This document shows, piece by piece, positions 26,162 through 34,313 of a DNA stretch of 40,096 nt. This DNA is from Fidelibacterota bacterium (GTDB lineage Bacteria; Fidelibacterota; UBA2242), in NCBI GenBank assembly GCA_011046365.1, contig DSAS01000099.1, forward strand, positions 1-40,096, read 5' to 3'. Under the pieces are notes generated by a model. That model saw only the letters and a program-made list of their open reading frames with translations, did no database searches and was not told the origin of the DNA. The position numbers were made by a program, and so were the translations under genes. Position 1 is the stretch's first letter, and each line of letters begins with the position of its first letter.

Positions 26162-28627
26162 CTACTTCACCAGCATCATCTTCCGTGTAAGCTGCTCACT
26201 GCCAATCCGCAACTCATATAAGTAGATACCTGAAGCAAGTCTCCCGGGATTCCAGGCGGTCGTATACGTGCCCGGCGCTAGTCGCCGATTCACCAAAAAA
26301 GCAACTTCCTCTCCAATATAATTATAGACCCGTAACTGAGCCGTTCCTGCCTTGCAAAGGGAGAAACCGATTTTCGTAAATCCGTTAAAAGGATTCGGAT
26401 AATTCTGATGTAGTGTAAAATTTTCTGGTAGCGTAAATGTATCCTGAGATATCCGGGTAATGTAGGACTCGCTATAGTCATACCCTTTGACAAGCAATTC
26501 GAAAATTCCATTATTATTCATGTCATCCTCCCAAAGAATGACATAATTCTCCGGATCATGCAAAGCGACCACCGGCTCAAACTGCTGTCCGCCGGCATTT
26601 TCATTCACCGTGAAAACACCCCGCTCTCCGCGGCTTCCGTCAGCATTGAACTCCGCAGCATAAATCTGATAGTAGCCGTTCCCGTCATTATCATCCTGAA
26701 ATGCAACTACGAAATCGCCCGTTTCAGCCAGGGCAACCGACGGTCGGAGTTGCTGCCCGGCGGTAACAATGTTAATCGTTACATCACCGAACAACTTTTC
26801 ACCCTGATCATTGAAGCCGGCGGCATGAATCTCATAATTCCCGTTACCATCACTGTCATCTTCCCAGGCAATGATAAAATCACCGGCGGAATTGACATCA
26901 ATTGATGGATTCTGATGTTGTCCGCCGCTGTTGGCGTTGACCGTCATTTCCGGTAATATTTCAGCGCCGGCATCGTCCAATACCACAGCCCTAATCTGGG
27001 ATAAACCGTCATTATCATCGTCACTTTCCCACGTGACTATAACTGAATTACCCGAAGAGACAACAATGTCGGGATTCCGCTGCGGACCGCCGGATAGCAC
27101 ATTTACCCGAACATCATCAAAACGTCTGTTGCCGTTCAGATCGAATTCTGTCATCATAATATCCGGCTTACCGTTTGTATCCCGGTCGTCTTCCCAAACA
27201 ACGATAAAGGTGCTGTCGGACGTCATCGTTACAGATGGGGAAATCTGGTTGCCGGCGGTCGTCGAATTAATTGTAATCACAGAAAAACACTCCTGCCCGG
27301 TTTCGTTAAAACCACTTGCCCGGATATCGTAATTGCCATTTTCATTATCTTCCCAGACAACCACATACTGCCCCTCCGATCCAACGGCGACATCCGGGTT
27401 GTGGCAGATTCCATCGGTCATTGAGGACATACTGATTGCCGGAAATTTCGGTTTTCCGGACAGCCTGAAACCGCGGGCTTTAATAGTAGTACCGTTGCCG
27501 CTGCTATCCTGCCAGGTGGTGATAAAATCCCCATTGGGCGCCATTGAAATAGCCGGTTCAGACTGGTTGATTTCATCGGAAGCCTGGACAGTCATATCGT
27601 TGAAGGTATTATCGAAACGGAGATATTTTCCCTCTACCGGACCACTCATATCATAATCAAGTGAATAATTATGGGCAGGATCGTTAGGATTCGACGGATA
27701 ATCACTCCGGTTAAATTCATACACATCGTCCAGTACCGAAAGGACCCGGACATCAATCCGGTTCTCATCGGGAAAAAACTCCAAGGTGCGTAGCCAGCCG
27801 TTACCGTGGTTCACATCATTCCGCTGTTCAAACTGATAATCGGTCAAAACCTCATAGACCGTATTGCCGAGATTTCCGGTCCGAATCATCAGCTCTGAAT
27901 CACCCACATGCCCGGAGACTACCATAAAGATATTACTGTGGCGCCGAACGAACTCGTTCCAGGTGGTATTGCCACCACTGCCGGCAATATCATACGCAGT
28001 GCCGCAATTGCACTGATGAACTGCGTCATGCCCCTGGTAGCAGTGCGTTGCCACGATCACCCGCCGATCCGGATATTGTAATAATAGCGAGTCTGCCCAG
28101 CAGAGCGCCTCTTTACTGGGTGCAAATTCCAGATTCACGATCATGAATTTCAGATCGTGAACTTCGAAAAAACAGTAGTTATTGTCGTTGGTATTGCGAA
28201 AATGCCCACCGTACCAGGCGCGTTCATCAAATCTTTGCGGACCAAAATATTGATTGTATCGCTTAGTGTCGCGCTTCCGACCACCATCTGGATTATCGTG
28301 ATTCCCGGGGATCACACTGTAGGGCACATTGGCATTATCCAGAATGTCGTGAGCCGCACTGGCAGCTTGCCATTCTGTAAGAGTATTAGTGTGCGTAATA
28401 TCACCAAGATGAATGACAAACCTGATATTGCGGAAATTTTTATAATATGCGATCCATTCAGTCTGGGCGTTATAGGTCGCCGGGTCCCGCAGGGAGTAAT
28501 ACTGAGTATCCGGCATTAATACTACTACAAAGGGTGATCGTGCAGCGGTTGCCGCTCGGGTGGCAATGTGTATAAACATGCCCAGAAATACAAGGGTGCC
28601 TGCTAAAAACAGATTTCTGACTTTCAC
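26162..28627 (-). CDS. Secreted metallophosphoesterase with seven Asp-rich repeats and T9SS tail
   Basis: About 821 residues. A signal peptide (KVRNLFLAGTLVFLGMFIHI) precedes a calcineurin-like phosphoesterase: PDTQYY, HLGDITH, IPGNHDNPDG, VIVATHCYQGH and VVSGHVGDSE give the five metal-binding blocks, with Gln in place of the usual His in the first (DxQ). Residues ~358-722 hold seven repeats of 52-56 residues with a VVxWEDDxxxNG core, probably a beta-propeller. The sorting domain begins LHQNYPNPFNGFTKIGF and ends RKMMLVK. I take GTG 28627 as the start because AAGGA precedes it at good spacing and it leaves a normal signal; in-frame ATGs exist at 28642 and 28726, the latter inside the upstream gene. 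Substrate unknown. Confidence 0.87.
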   Translation of the reverse strand: MKVRNLFLAGTLVFLGMFIHIATRAATAARSPFVVVLMPDTQYYSLRDPATYNAQTEWIAYYKNFRNIRFVIHLGDITHTNTLTEWQAASAAHDILDNANVPYSVIPGNHDNPDGGRKRDTKRYNQYFGPQRFDERAWYGGHFRNTNDNNYCFFEVHDLKFMIVNLEFAPSKEALCWADSLLLQYPDRRVIVATHCYQGHDAVHQCNCGTAYDIAGSGGNTTWNEFVRRHSNIFMVVSGHVGDSELMIRTGNLGNTVYEVLTDYQFEQRNDVNHGNGWLRTLEFFPDENRIDVRVLSVLDDVYEFNRSDYPSNPNDPAHNYSLDYDMSGPVEGKYLRFDNTFNDMTVQASDEINQSEPAISMAPNGDFITTWQDSSGNGTTIKARGFRLSGKPKFPAISMSSMTDGICHNPDVAVGSEGQYVVVWEDNENGNYDIRASGFNETGQECFSVITINSTTAGNQISPSVTMTSDSTFIVVWEDDRDTNGKPDIMMTEFDLNGNRRFDDVRVNVLSGGPQRNPDIVVSSGNSVIVTWESDDDNDGLSQIRAVVLDDAGAEILPEMTVNANSGGQHQNPSIDVNSAGDFIIAWEDDSDGNGNYEIHAAGFNDQGEKLFGDVTINIVTAGQQLRPSVALAETGDFVVAFQDDNDGNGYYQIYAAEFNADGSRGERGVFTVNENAGGQQFEPVVALHDPENYVILWEDDMNNNGIFELLVKGYDYSESYITRISQDTFTLPENFTLHQNYPNPFNGFTKIGFSLCKAGTAQLRVYNYIGEEVAFLVNRRLAPGTYTTAWNPGRLASGIYLYELRIGSEQLTRKMMLVK
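26462..27556 (-). repeat. Seven tandem protein-level repeats (probable seven-bladed propeller)
   Basis: Each unit begins P[SDA][IV] and has a strand such as FIVVWEDD, an Asp/Asn/Gly-rich turn (DSDGNGNYEI in unit 5), a strand like IHAAGFND, and a spacer ending in GGQ or AGNQ. Seven copies run without a break. DNA-level identity is low, so the duplications are old. Confidence 0.8.
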
Positions 28628-28661
28628 TGATTTTCCTTCCATTACAATGTTAAAATTCCAG

Positions 28662-29741
28662 TTAATCGAACTCTTTCCGACCGAGGATTTTATCTGACTC
28701 TGTATAAAATTCCAGGACAGCAGCATCGTTCGCCGGACTGCGCTCCTTGTATCGCGCTGCGCGCCACCATTTCGCCGCCAACAAATTCTCCCGCGCCTCC
28801 AAATGGACGGTTTCTGGTAGAGCCACCATCGGGGTTTTCCAGGAAATTGCGAACCGGCTCAGCGTGAAAACCGAATAGCGCAGGGGGTAGGAATTAATGG
28901 ACGGCGTTACAAAATAGTTGACTCCGTTTTCTTCCTTAAACCGCAGCCCGATATGACGGTGACCGGAAATCACCACCGGCGCCGACTGAGAATTTCGGGA
29001 GAGAATTTGACGCGCTTCGCTGTCATTATCAATGCAAAACCAGGCTTTCGATTTTCCCGGTTGTTCATCCTCTGACCAGCGGATGAAATTGTGATGCATA
29101 AACACTATATTAATCTCATCGTCATTTCTGCTTAATTGGCGATCCAGCCAGTCCAGCTGTTCCTGCGGCAAAATCCCGCCCCAACAAACCGGATTATCGG
29201 GCAAGCAGGCATCGAGACCGATCAGGTGCAAGCCCGGCACGATCTGTTTTGCATAGTACCGTTTCCCGGCTCTTCCGTAACCGTAATCTCTGAAAAACTC
29301 AATGAATTCATCAATTTTTAAATAGGTAAATCCTGTCCGGCACTTTTTCGGATCAGGCGGCATAAAGTCATGATTGCCGCAAATGACATACGCCGGCATC
29401 TTCAACTGCTGCAGGGAGCTGCGGACCACCCGAGCGTTTTCCAATTCACCATCCAGCAATAAATCTCCCAGAACGATCACAAATCTCAGATTTTCTTCGG
29501 CATTCAGAGCCGCTACCGTCTGACGCAGACAAGCGACACTTGCAGCACTCATCTTCATCTCATTTTGACTTTGGGTATCAAGATGAATATCGGCAATTAC
29601 CGCGAAGCGCACCGGTTCAAACGCGATTCGTCCCGGACGAGCAAATAGTTTTATAATAACGTTACCGGATAATGCTGCACCAATCACAGAGGTACCGGTT
29701 AATTTTAGAAAATCCCGTCTGGAAAATTGGTTACTTTTCAT
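28662..29741 (-). CDS. Tat-exported metallophosphoesterase
   Basis: The 359-residue protein begins with a twin-arginine signal (SRRDFLKLTGTSVIG, Arg8-Arg9), so it is probably exported folded, with its metals bound. The calcineurin-like blocks are FAVIADIHLD (DxH), IVLGDLLLDGE, YVICGNHDF, FMHHNF and VISGHRHIG, a complete set. This is a different subfamily from the phosphoesterase gene that follows it at 28627. The gap between them is 34 bases, so co-transcription is likely. AAGAG lies six bases ahead of the ATG. The substrate cannot be read from sequence; phosphodiesters, nucleotides and sugar phosphates are all possible. Confidence 0.88.
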   Translation of the reverse strand: MKSNQFSRRDFLKLTGTSVIGAALSGNVIIKLFARPGRIAFEPVRFAVIADIHLDTQSQNEMKMSAASVACLRQTVAALNAEENLRFVIVLGDLLLDGELENARVVRSSLQQLKMPAYVICGNHDFMPPDPKKCRTGFTYLKIDEFIEFFRDYGYGRAGKRYYAKQIVPGLHLIGLDACLPDNPVCWGGILPQEQLDWLDRQLSRNDDEINIVFMHHNFIRWSEDEQPGKSKAWFCIDNDSEARQILSRNSQSAPVVISGHRHIGLRFKEENGVNYFVTPSINSYPLRYSVFTLSRFAISWKTPMVALPETVHLEARENLLAAKWWRAARYKERSPANDAAVLEFYTESDKILGRKEFD

Positions 29742-29829
29742 GATACTCTTACCACTTCAAAAACATACGCTGCTTTAAAAAGGATTTCTCAAATCTATGT
29801 TCATCATCCAATATCACTGGGTAATTCGA

Positions 29830-30624
29830 TCAGCGCCCTTCCTCTGTCAGAGTACAAACAGTGTGGAGAATATCGGCAAAAAGCCGGGCTGCCGGCTCCG
29901 CTGCCACAGCGCCATATTTCGTAACTCCCGCTTCATCCTTTGTAAACATGGACTGAACCAGCGGTACTATCTGCGCCCGGGCGTTGATGCGATTGTCCTT
30001 AAATCGAAAAAAGATCGCTTCGGAGGTTTCCACCAAATTTTTTCCCAGTAACTGGGGTTCATAACCGGAAATGTTGACGGTAAACACAGCTCTATCCACA
30101 GCGCGATGAATATCCATCGGCTGTGGATAGTCGGGCGAAATGAGTAGCTGAGCAATCGTCTTATCCGGCAGTACATGAACCGGACAGGCATTATCTTCAA
30201 TAAAATGAGCCAATGAACCCAGATACTTTGCGGCTTCGAGGGGCTCACCTTTCTGGAGATTCAATACAGCGTGGTGCATTAGCTTCGTCGTGATATAAAA
30301 ACACACCTCACTGTTGTCATCATCATTTTTATGCCACTGTTTGATGTTCTGCAACAGCGGTAAAGCAACATAGGGTTCGTAAAAATCAATCCGCGCCTGA
30401 TTCTTCTGCCGGACGGCGGCGCGGTGGTAATCCGGATTCAGCGAGTAGTGCTCGATCATCGAATCCGCCGCACTACCAAACATCCGCTGCTCTTTTCTCG
30501 TCAATTGCTCAAAGGCAGCCCGGGTAATATTGGCATGATTGACCTTATCCCAGGCAAAAACGGTGGACTGCAGTATAACCGCTGCCGCAATCCAGAAGAT
30601 TAATTTCCCTTTTTTAATATTCAT
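29830..30624 (-). CDS. Zinc-dependent phospholipase C / S1-P1 nuclease-like exported protein
   Basis: A 264-residue protein of the phospholipase C/P1 nuclease fold. The signal peptide ends TVFA, so the mature protein would start with Trp25 (AWDKVNHANI). In this superfamily the mature N-terminal Trp binds zinc directly. His30, the KLMHHAVLNL helix, and the LGSLAHFIEDNACPVHV block (an HxxxD-type motif and a second His) supply the other likely ligands. Known members cleave phospholipids or single-stranded nucleic acids; this one cannot be assigned. AAGGA lies seven bases before the ATG. It follows the parvulin-like gene by 34 bases and precedes the Tat phosphoesterase by 88, all on the minus strand. 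Confidence 0.75.
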   Translation of the reverse strand: MNIKKGKLIFWIAAAVILQSTVFAWDKVNHANITRAAFEQLTRKEQRMFGSAADSMIEHYSLNPDYHRAAVRQKNQARIDFYEPYVALPLLQNIKQWHKNDDDNSEVCFYITTKLMHHAVLNLQKGEPLEAAKYLGSLAHFIEDNACPVHVLPDKTIAQLLISPDYPQPMDIHRAVDRAVFTVNISGYEPQLLGKNLVETSEAIFFRFKDNRINARAQIVPLVQSMFTKDEAGVTKYGAVAAEPAARLFADILHTVCTLTEEGR

Positions 30625-30658
30625 TGCTTTGTCCTTATGATTTTTTACTGGCTTATTC

Positions 30659-32224
30659 TTAATTGGACGAGCCGAGCAACCGATTCAGAACCTCTTCTGC
30701 ACCCCACAATACGTCCGGTATCGGAAACGCCTCCCGCAGATAGGGCAATCCCAGTTTATATACTTTTACATCCGGCAACCGACCTGCCCGGGGTTCATCC
30801 ACCTGGACATTTTTCAGATTTTCCGGATAGAGGATTACCTCAATTCCGCTGTTTTTTGCCAGTTCCATCAATCTGTCCTGAGCCTTTTTCATCGTCAGCA
30901 GACCGCTTAAATAAGATTCTACCTGTTCAAATTCGACATTCTGCGCATACGCCGTTTTTCCATACAATGATTCAACTTCCGACTGCTCCGGTTGACAGAT
31001 GTTTTTGACCGAATCTATGAGAACCTGGGTCGTATATTTTCTTTCCCAGCGATCCAGCTGATACCGAATCTCCGAGTCGCGGTCATAGTTGCGCTTTAAT
31101 GCCTCTTCCTCCAGGCAAACATCCCGGATGGTACGACCGATGATGGTTCGCAATTTCCCCGCCAGCTCGGAAAAATCGGCTGCCCGTAAATCCAGGGGGC
31201 GATAGGAGAGATGGTACAGCAACTCGCGAACCGTCCAATGCCCGTCCTTAAAGCGTACCGCCGGTTCGTCGTAATAATCCACCAACTGTTCGGAAACCTG
31301 ACGAAAGGAGAGAGGTTCGGGAGAAGCGGGCGTCTGTTGCAAACCGGAGTCCTGAACAGCTGCTTTGATGAGCGAATGAAAGGTGCGAGCCAGGACGTTA
31401 AAAATCTTGCCATCAACGACCACTTCCTTTGGGTCCATAAAATCCTTCAGAAATCTGCCGGTCTGCAGGCGGTCTTTCTTATAGCGGATAACCTGTTCAT
31501 AGCGGTGCCGGTATTTGGTAAAATCCGATTCCGCCAGGATTCTGCGTCGCGAACCGACCTTTTTAATGATAAAGTAGCCTTTTCCATGGGAGATAATCGG
31601 TGATATTTCAGAGGGTTTAAGATTAAAAATTGTTTCATTAAATGGTTCCTGCAGCTCGCCGTAACCGATAAAGTCGGTTTCACCATTCTCGACGGCGATG
31701 CCCAGGCGTCCCAGTTTGTTCTCAAGCAGGCTGTCAAAGTCAGCGCCGCAGTCCAGTTCCGCTTTTAAACGCTGGGCCTCATCAAAATCGGCGGTATACA
31801 GGTATTTTACTTTATTTTCGATGGCGGATTTGGCAATCGCCTCCCGAATTTCCTCTTCGCTGACACTGATCTTTTCGCCGACCTCGACATTAAACATCTT
31901 TTCCACCAGCAGCTCCTGCTTCAGCAGACGCATGGACTTCTGAACATACTCGCCGGATTTTTTCTCCTGTACCTGAGGCAGCTGCGCCAAAATCGCTTCG
32001 TTTACCATTGCCTGCAAATAGCTCTCTTTGGCACCATCAACACTTTTTAAAAAAGAGGGACCAAAACTATAGCTTTCAATAAAACTTTTCTCTGTAATAA
32101 TTACATCGCCCACCTTCGCTAGGACGGGTGTGTTATCATGATACTGCCGCCGGCTGCAGGAGACCGCAACCAGCAGGATAAAAATCGTTATGGCAGAATA
32201 AAAAGACTTTAGACGTTTTCTCAT
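30659..32224 (-). CDS. Parvulin/SurA-like lipoprotein (probable periplasmic chaperone/PPIase)
   Basis: A 521-residue lipoprotein: the signal ends ILLVAVSCS, with Cys23 as the lipid site. The SurA/PrsA-like N-terminal chaperone region has 'ESYLQAMVNEAILAQL'. A single, rather divergent rotamase domain lies at about 135-225 (FIGYGELQEPFNETIFNLKPSEISPIIS, then GKGYFIIKKVG). The C-terminal half (about 290-521) is helical and has no relative I recognise; a 'DGHWTVRELLYHLSY' segment repeats the style of the N-terminal part. It overlaps the preceding T9SS cargo gene by four bases (ATGA), so it may fold that protein or the exported enzymes downstream. Weak rotamase motifs leave enzymatic activity open. 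Confidence 0.82.
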   Translation of the reverse strand: MRKRLKSFYSAITIFILLVAVSCSRRQYHDNTPVLAKVGDVIITEKSFIESYSFGPSFLKSVDGAKESYLQAMVNEAILAQLPQVQEKKSGEYVQKSMRLLKQELLVEKMFNVEVGEKISVSEEEIREAIAKSAIENKVKYLYTADFDEAQRLKAELDCGADFDSLLENKLGRLGIAVENGETDFIGYGELQEPFNETIFNLKPSEISPIISHGKGYFIIKKVGSRRRILAESDFTKYRHRYEQVIRYKKDRLQTGRFLKDFMDPKEVVVDGKIFNVLARTFHSLIKAAVQDSGLQQTPASPEPLSFRQVSEQLVDYYDEPAVRFKDGHWTVRELLYHLSYRPLDLRAADFSELAGKLRTIIGRTIRDVCLEEEALKRNYDRDSEIRYQLDRWERKYTTQVLIDSVKNICQPEQSEVESLYGKTAYAQNVEFEQVESYLSGLLTMKKAQDRLMELAKNSGIEVILYPENLKNVQVDEPRAGRLPDVKVYKLGLPYLREAFPIPDVLWGAEEVLNRLLGSSN

Positions 32225-34191
32225 TTCAACAATACCACCTTCTGTGAACAGGTTGGGCTATCATCAAGCAACAATTGAATAATATAGACACCGGATGCAA
32301 ATTTATCGGCATTCCAGGTATAATATAAAGTCGTTCCGGAGCCGCTATTCTTATGGGAAACAGAATCAATGATCCGTCCGTGCAGATCGTAAATATTGAG
32401 CAGACTGGTAACAGCATTTCCAACCTTGTAGTGAATACTCAGTCGGTTATTAAACGGATTGGGATAAGCCACCAACTTATACTCTCCCGGCAGTATACTG
32501 TGCCCCTGCGATTGGATTCTCGTACCCCCATTGATCCGATCGGCAAAGAGCACCTCTCTGGAAATTTCGAACAGGAAAGGAAAAAATTGGGACCAGGGAT
32601 TGGACTCCCGGCTGGAATAATAGAGCGCCGATGACTCGGAAGATATCAATAAATTGCCTGCTCTATTAAAGGTTACATCTTCAGTTCCCGCCGGAAGGTA
32701 AAAAATCGTATCCGGCTCCGCCAGCTCCCAGCGGGACAGTTTACTTCTGGAATACCGGTATAACTTGGAGTCCCTGTCACCGGAGCTGCAAGAGGCGAAG
32801 AGGTAATCCTGCCCCTGAAACTTTGTCCAGGCGGCACCCTGGACATACATCGGCAACATATAGAATGTCGGTTTCGCCGCCAAATCAACAACCCCGGATT
32901 GGTTCATCGGGTAACCCGCCAGATAGGCTGTTTCCCCGGTCTCATCGGCATATTTCGTACAGCACCAGAGAGTATCGGAAAAATAGGTGGCGGACGCGGA
33001 ATACATACTCTCCGACCATACATAACCAAGAGTCTGATATTTCTCTCTGCCGGCGCCGCTGTATTCCGGAATTTCGAGCCGGTAACCCTTTCCGCCACAG
33101 GTCAGCAGGATATTTCCGCCCCGGTAAGCCATGGCGGTCATGTGCGCCGTCGCCAGATTACCATTCATTCGAAAACAGCGCCGAACCTGATAATCATTAT
33201 CTGGATCGAGTTCGACAATAATCGAACGTTTATTCCCCGTTGTACCGTCAATTTCACGGTGATAGAGGGAGATATATACCATGTCGCTGTCACCGGTGAA
33301 TTGATCATCCTCATAAGTATTTGTCAATCCCTGCGGAATATAGCCATCGTTCGAGTAAGGCACGAAAACAGCCGCCGCAATCGGCACCTTACTTGTCCGA
33401 ATCCGCTTTTGATAAATGTCGGAACCGGAGTGATAATAGCGGTAATAGGGCAGACCGAAATAGCCACTGCCATCCAGCGGGTAGTAGGCGTTATTATATA
33501 CTGCCCCGAACTCTTCGGTTTTCAGCTCCAGAGCGTAAATTTCACCGATATAGGTGCTGTTTTCCAGTGCGGTATTGAAACCGATTATCAGATGTCCCTC
33601 CAGAGATTCGAAACCGATGGGGTAGTGCACAATCGCTGCCTTCTGTTCGGCAACCAGCTGACGATTCAGATAGAGTCGCTGCCGAATCGTATCAGCGACG
33701 GTACCACTAATCCACTGTACGTAATTCCATTCGTTCTGCTTACAGCTGTCGGTTGATTGAATCTCGAACAGCATATACTGCAGATTGCGTTTAAAGTGTA
33801 ACCTGCCATCTTCAAGTATCAGAGCAAAGATCACGTCACCGTAACTATCCAGCAATGTCAGCAGGTTTCCATTCCGGCAGTCCGGCTTGAACCAGATTTC
33901 CCCTGAATAATCGTGATCGTTGTAGAAAGATGAGCGCAGGGTATCGGGACACCGGACAAAGGCGGAATCCTGAGTAAACAGAGTCGTGTAGACCGTCCGG
34001 AAATCCCAGCCTCCCGGACCCCGGGCGGTTGTTTCTTCAGCCGGCAGATATTCCTGAACTGTAATATGGCTGCTCACAATCGGCGACTGAAGAGGAGAAC
34101 CAGGGGCAAGATCGGAATTATAGCGAAACAGCACCTTGGCGTTCACGCCGGTGAGAAATATGAACAGGACTGGTAAAATCATTTTTTTCAT
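32221..34191 (-). CDS. Secreted T9SS cargo with LamG-like domain
   Basis: A 656-residue exported protein. After the signal peptide (MKKMILPVLFIFLTGVNA) a concanavalin/LamG-like region runs from about 75 to 225 (GEIWFKPDCRNGNLLTLLDS, then GHLIIGFNTALENSTYIGEI). The middle (about 260-560) has repeated beta-strand pairs such as GNILLTCGGKGYRL and DYLFASCSSGDRDSKLYRY, suggesting a propeller; I cannot name its family. The sorting domain is VAYPNPFNNRLSIHYKV ending QKVVLLK. No catalytic motif is seen, so it is more likely a binding or structural protein. It is the first gene of the minus-strand operon that includes the parvulin-like lipoprotein and the phosphoesterases. Confidence 0.75.
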   Translation of the reverse strand: MKKMILPVLFIFLTGVNAKVLFRYNSDLAPGSPLQSPIVSSHITVQEYLPAEETTARGPGGWDFRTVYTTLFTQDSAFVRCPDTLRSSFYNDHDYSGEIWFKPDCRNGNLLTLLDSYGDVIFALILEDGRLHFKRNLQYMLFEIQSTDSCKQNEWNYVQWISGTVADTIRQRLYLNRQLVAEQKAAIVHYPIGFESLEGHLIIGFNTALENSTYIGEIYALELKTEEFGAVYNNAYYPLDGSGYFGLPYYRYYHSGSDIYQKRIRTSKVPIAAAVFVPYSNDGYIPQGLTNTYEDDQFTGDSDMVYISLYHREIDGTTGNKRSIIVELDPDNDYQVRRCFRMNGNLATAHMTAMAYRGGNILLTCGGKGYRLEIPEYSGAGREKYQTLGYVWSESMYSASATYFSDTLWCCTKYADETGETAYLAGYPMNQSGVVDLAAKPTFYMLPMYVQGAAWTKFQGQDYLFASCSSGDRDSKLYRYSRSKLSRWELAEPDTIFYLPAGTEDVTFNRAGNLLISSESSALYYSSRESNPWSQFFPFLFEISREVLFADRINGGTRIQSQGHSILPGEYKLVAYPNPFNNRLSIHYKVGNAVTSLLNIYDLHGRIIDSVSHKNSGSGTTLYYTWNADKFASGVYIIQLLLDDSPTCSQKVVLLK

Positions 34192-34254
34192 AACGTGGTA
34201 AAATACCCTTTTTTCACGGCAGATTCTATAAATAATGTCGTTACTATTACATCA

Positions 34255-34284
34255 GGATGGGCGGCTTTTGATTGCCGCCCATCC
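34255..34284 (-). terminator. Perfect 11-bp hairpin after the LamG/lamin-tail cargo gene
   Basis: GGATGGGCGGC (34255-34265) pairs with GCCGCCCATCC (34274-34284) over an eight-base loop. It starts 30 bases past the stop at 34314. On the minus strand it is followed by TGATGTAATAG and no T-run, so it may end or stabilise the transcript in a way other than classic intrinsic termination. It separates the surface-protein operon from the next one. Confidence 0.6.
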
Positions 34285-34313
34285 ATCGGGGATCGATATT
34301 TAAAAGATCCAAT

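Noticed and set aside
26462-27556. The regular repeats in the phosphoesterase gene as a CRISPR or DNA-level repeat array
   Set aside because: Periodicity is seen in the protein only; the DNA copies differ strongly and keep one open frame.
32899-33756. Plus-strand open frame of 285 codons opposite the LamG-like cargo gene
   Set aside because: It is a shadow of the minus-strand coding frame, which has a signal peptide and sorting domain. The plus frame has no recognisable features.
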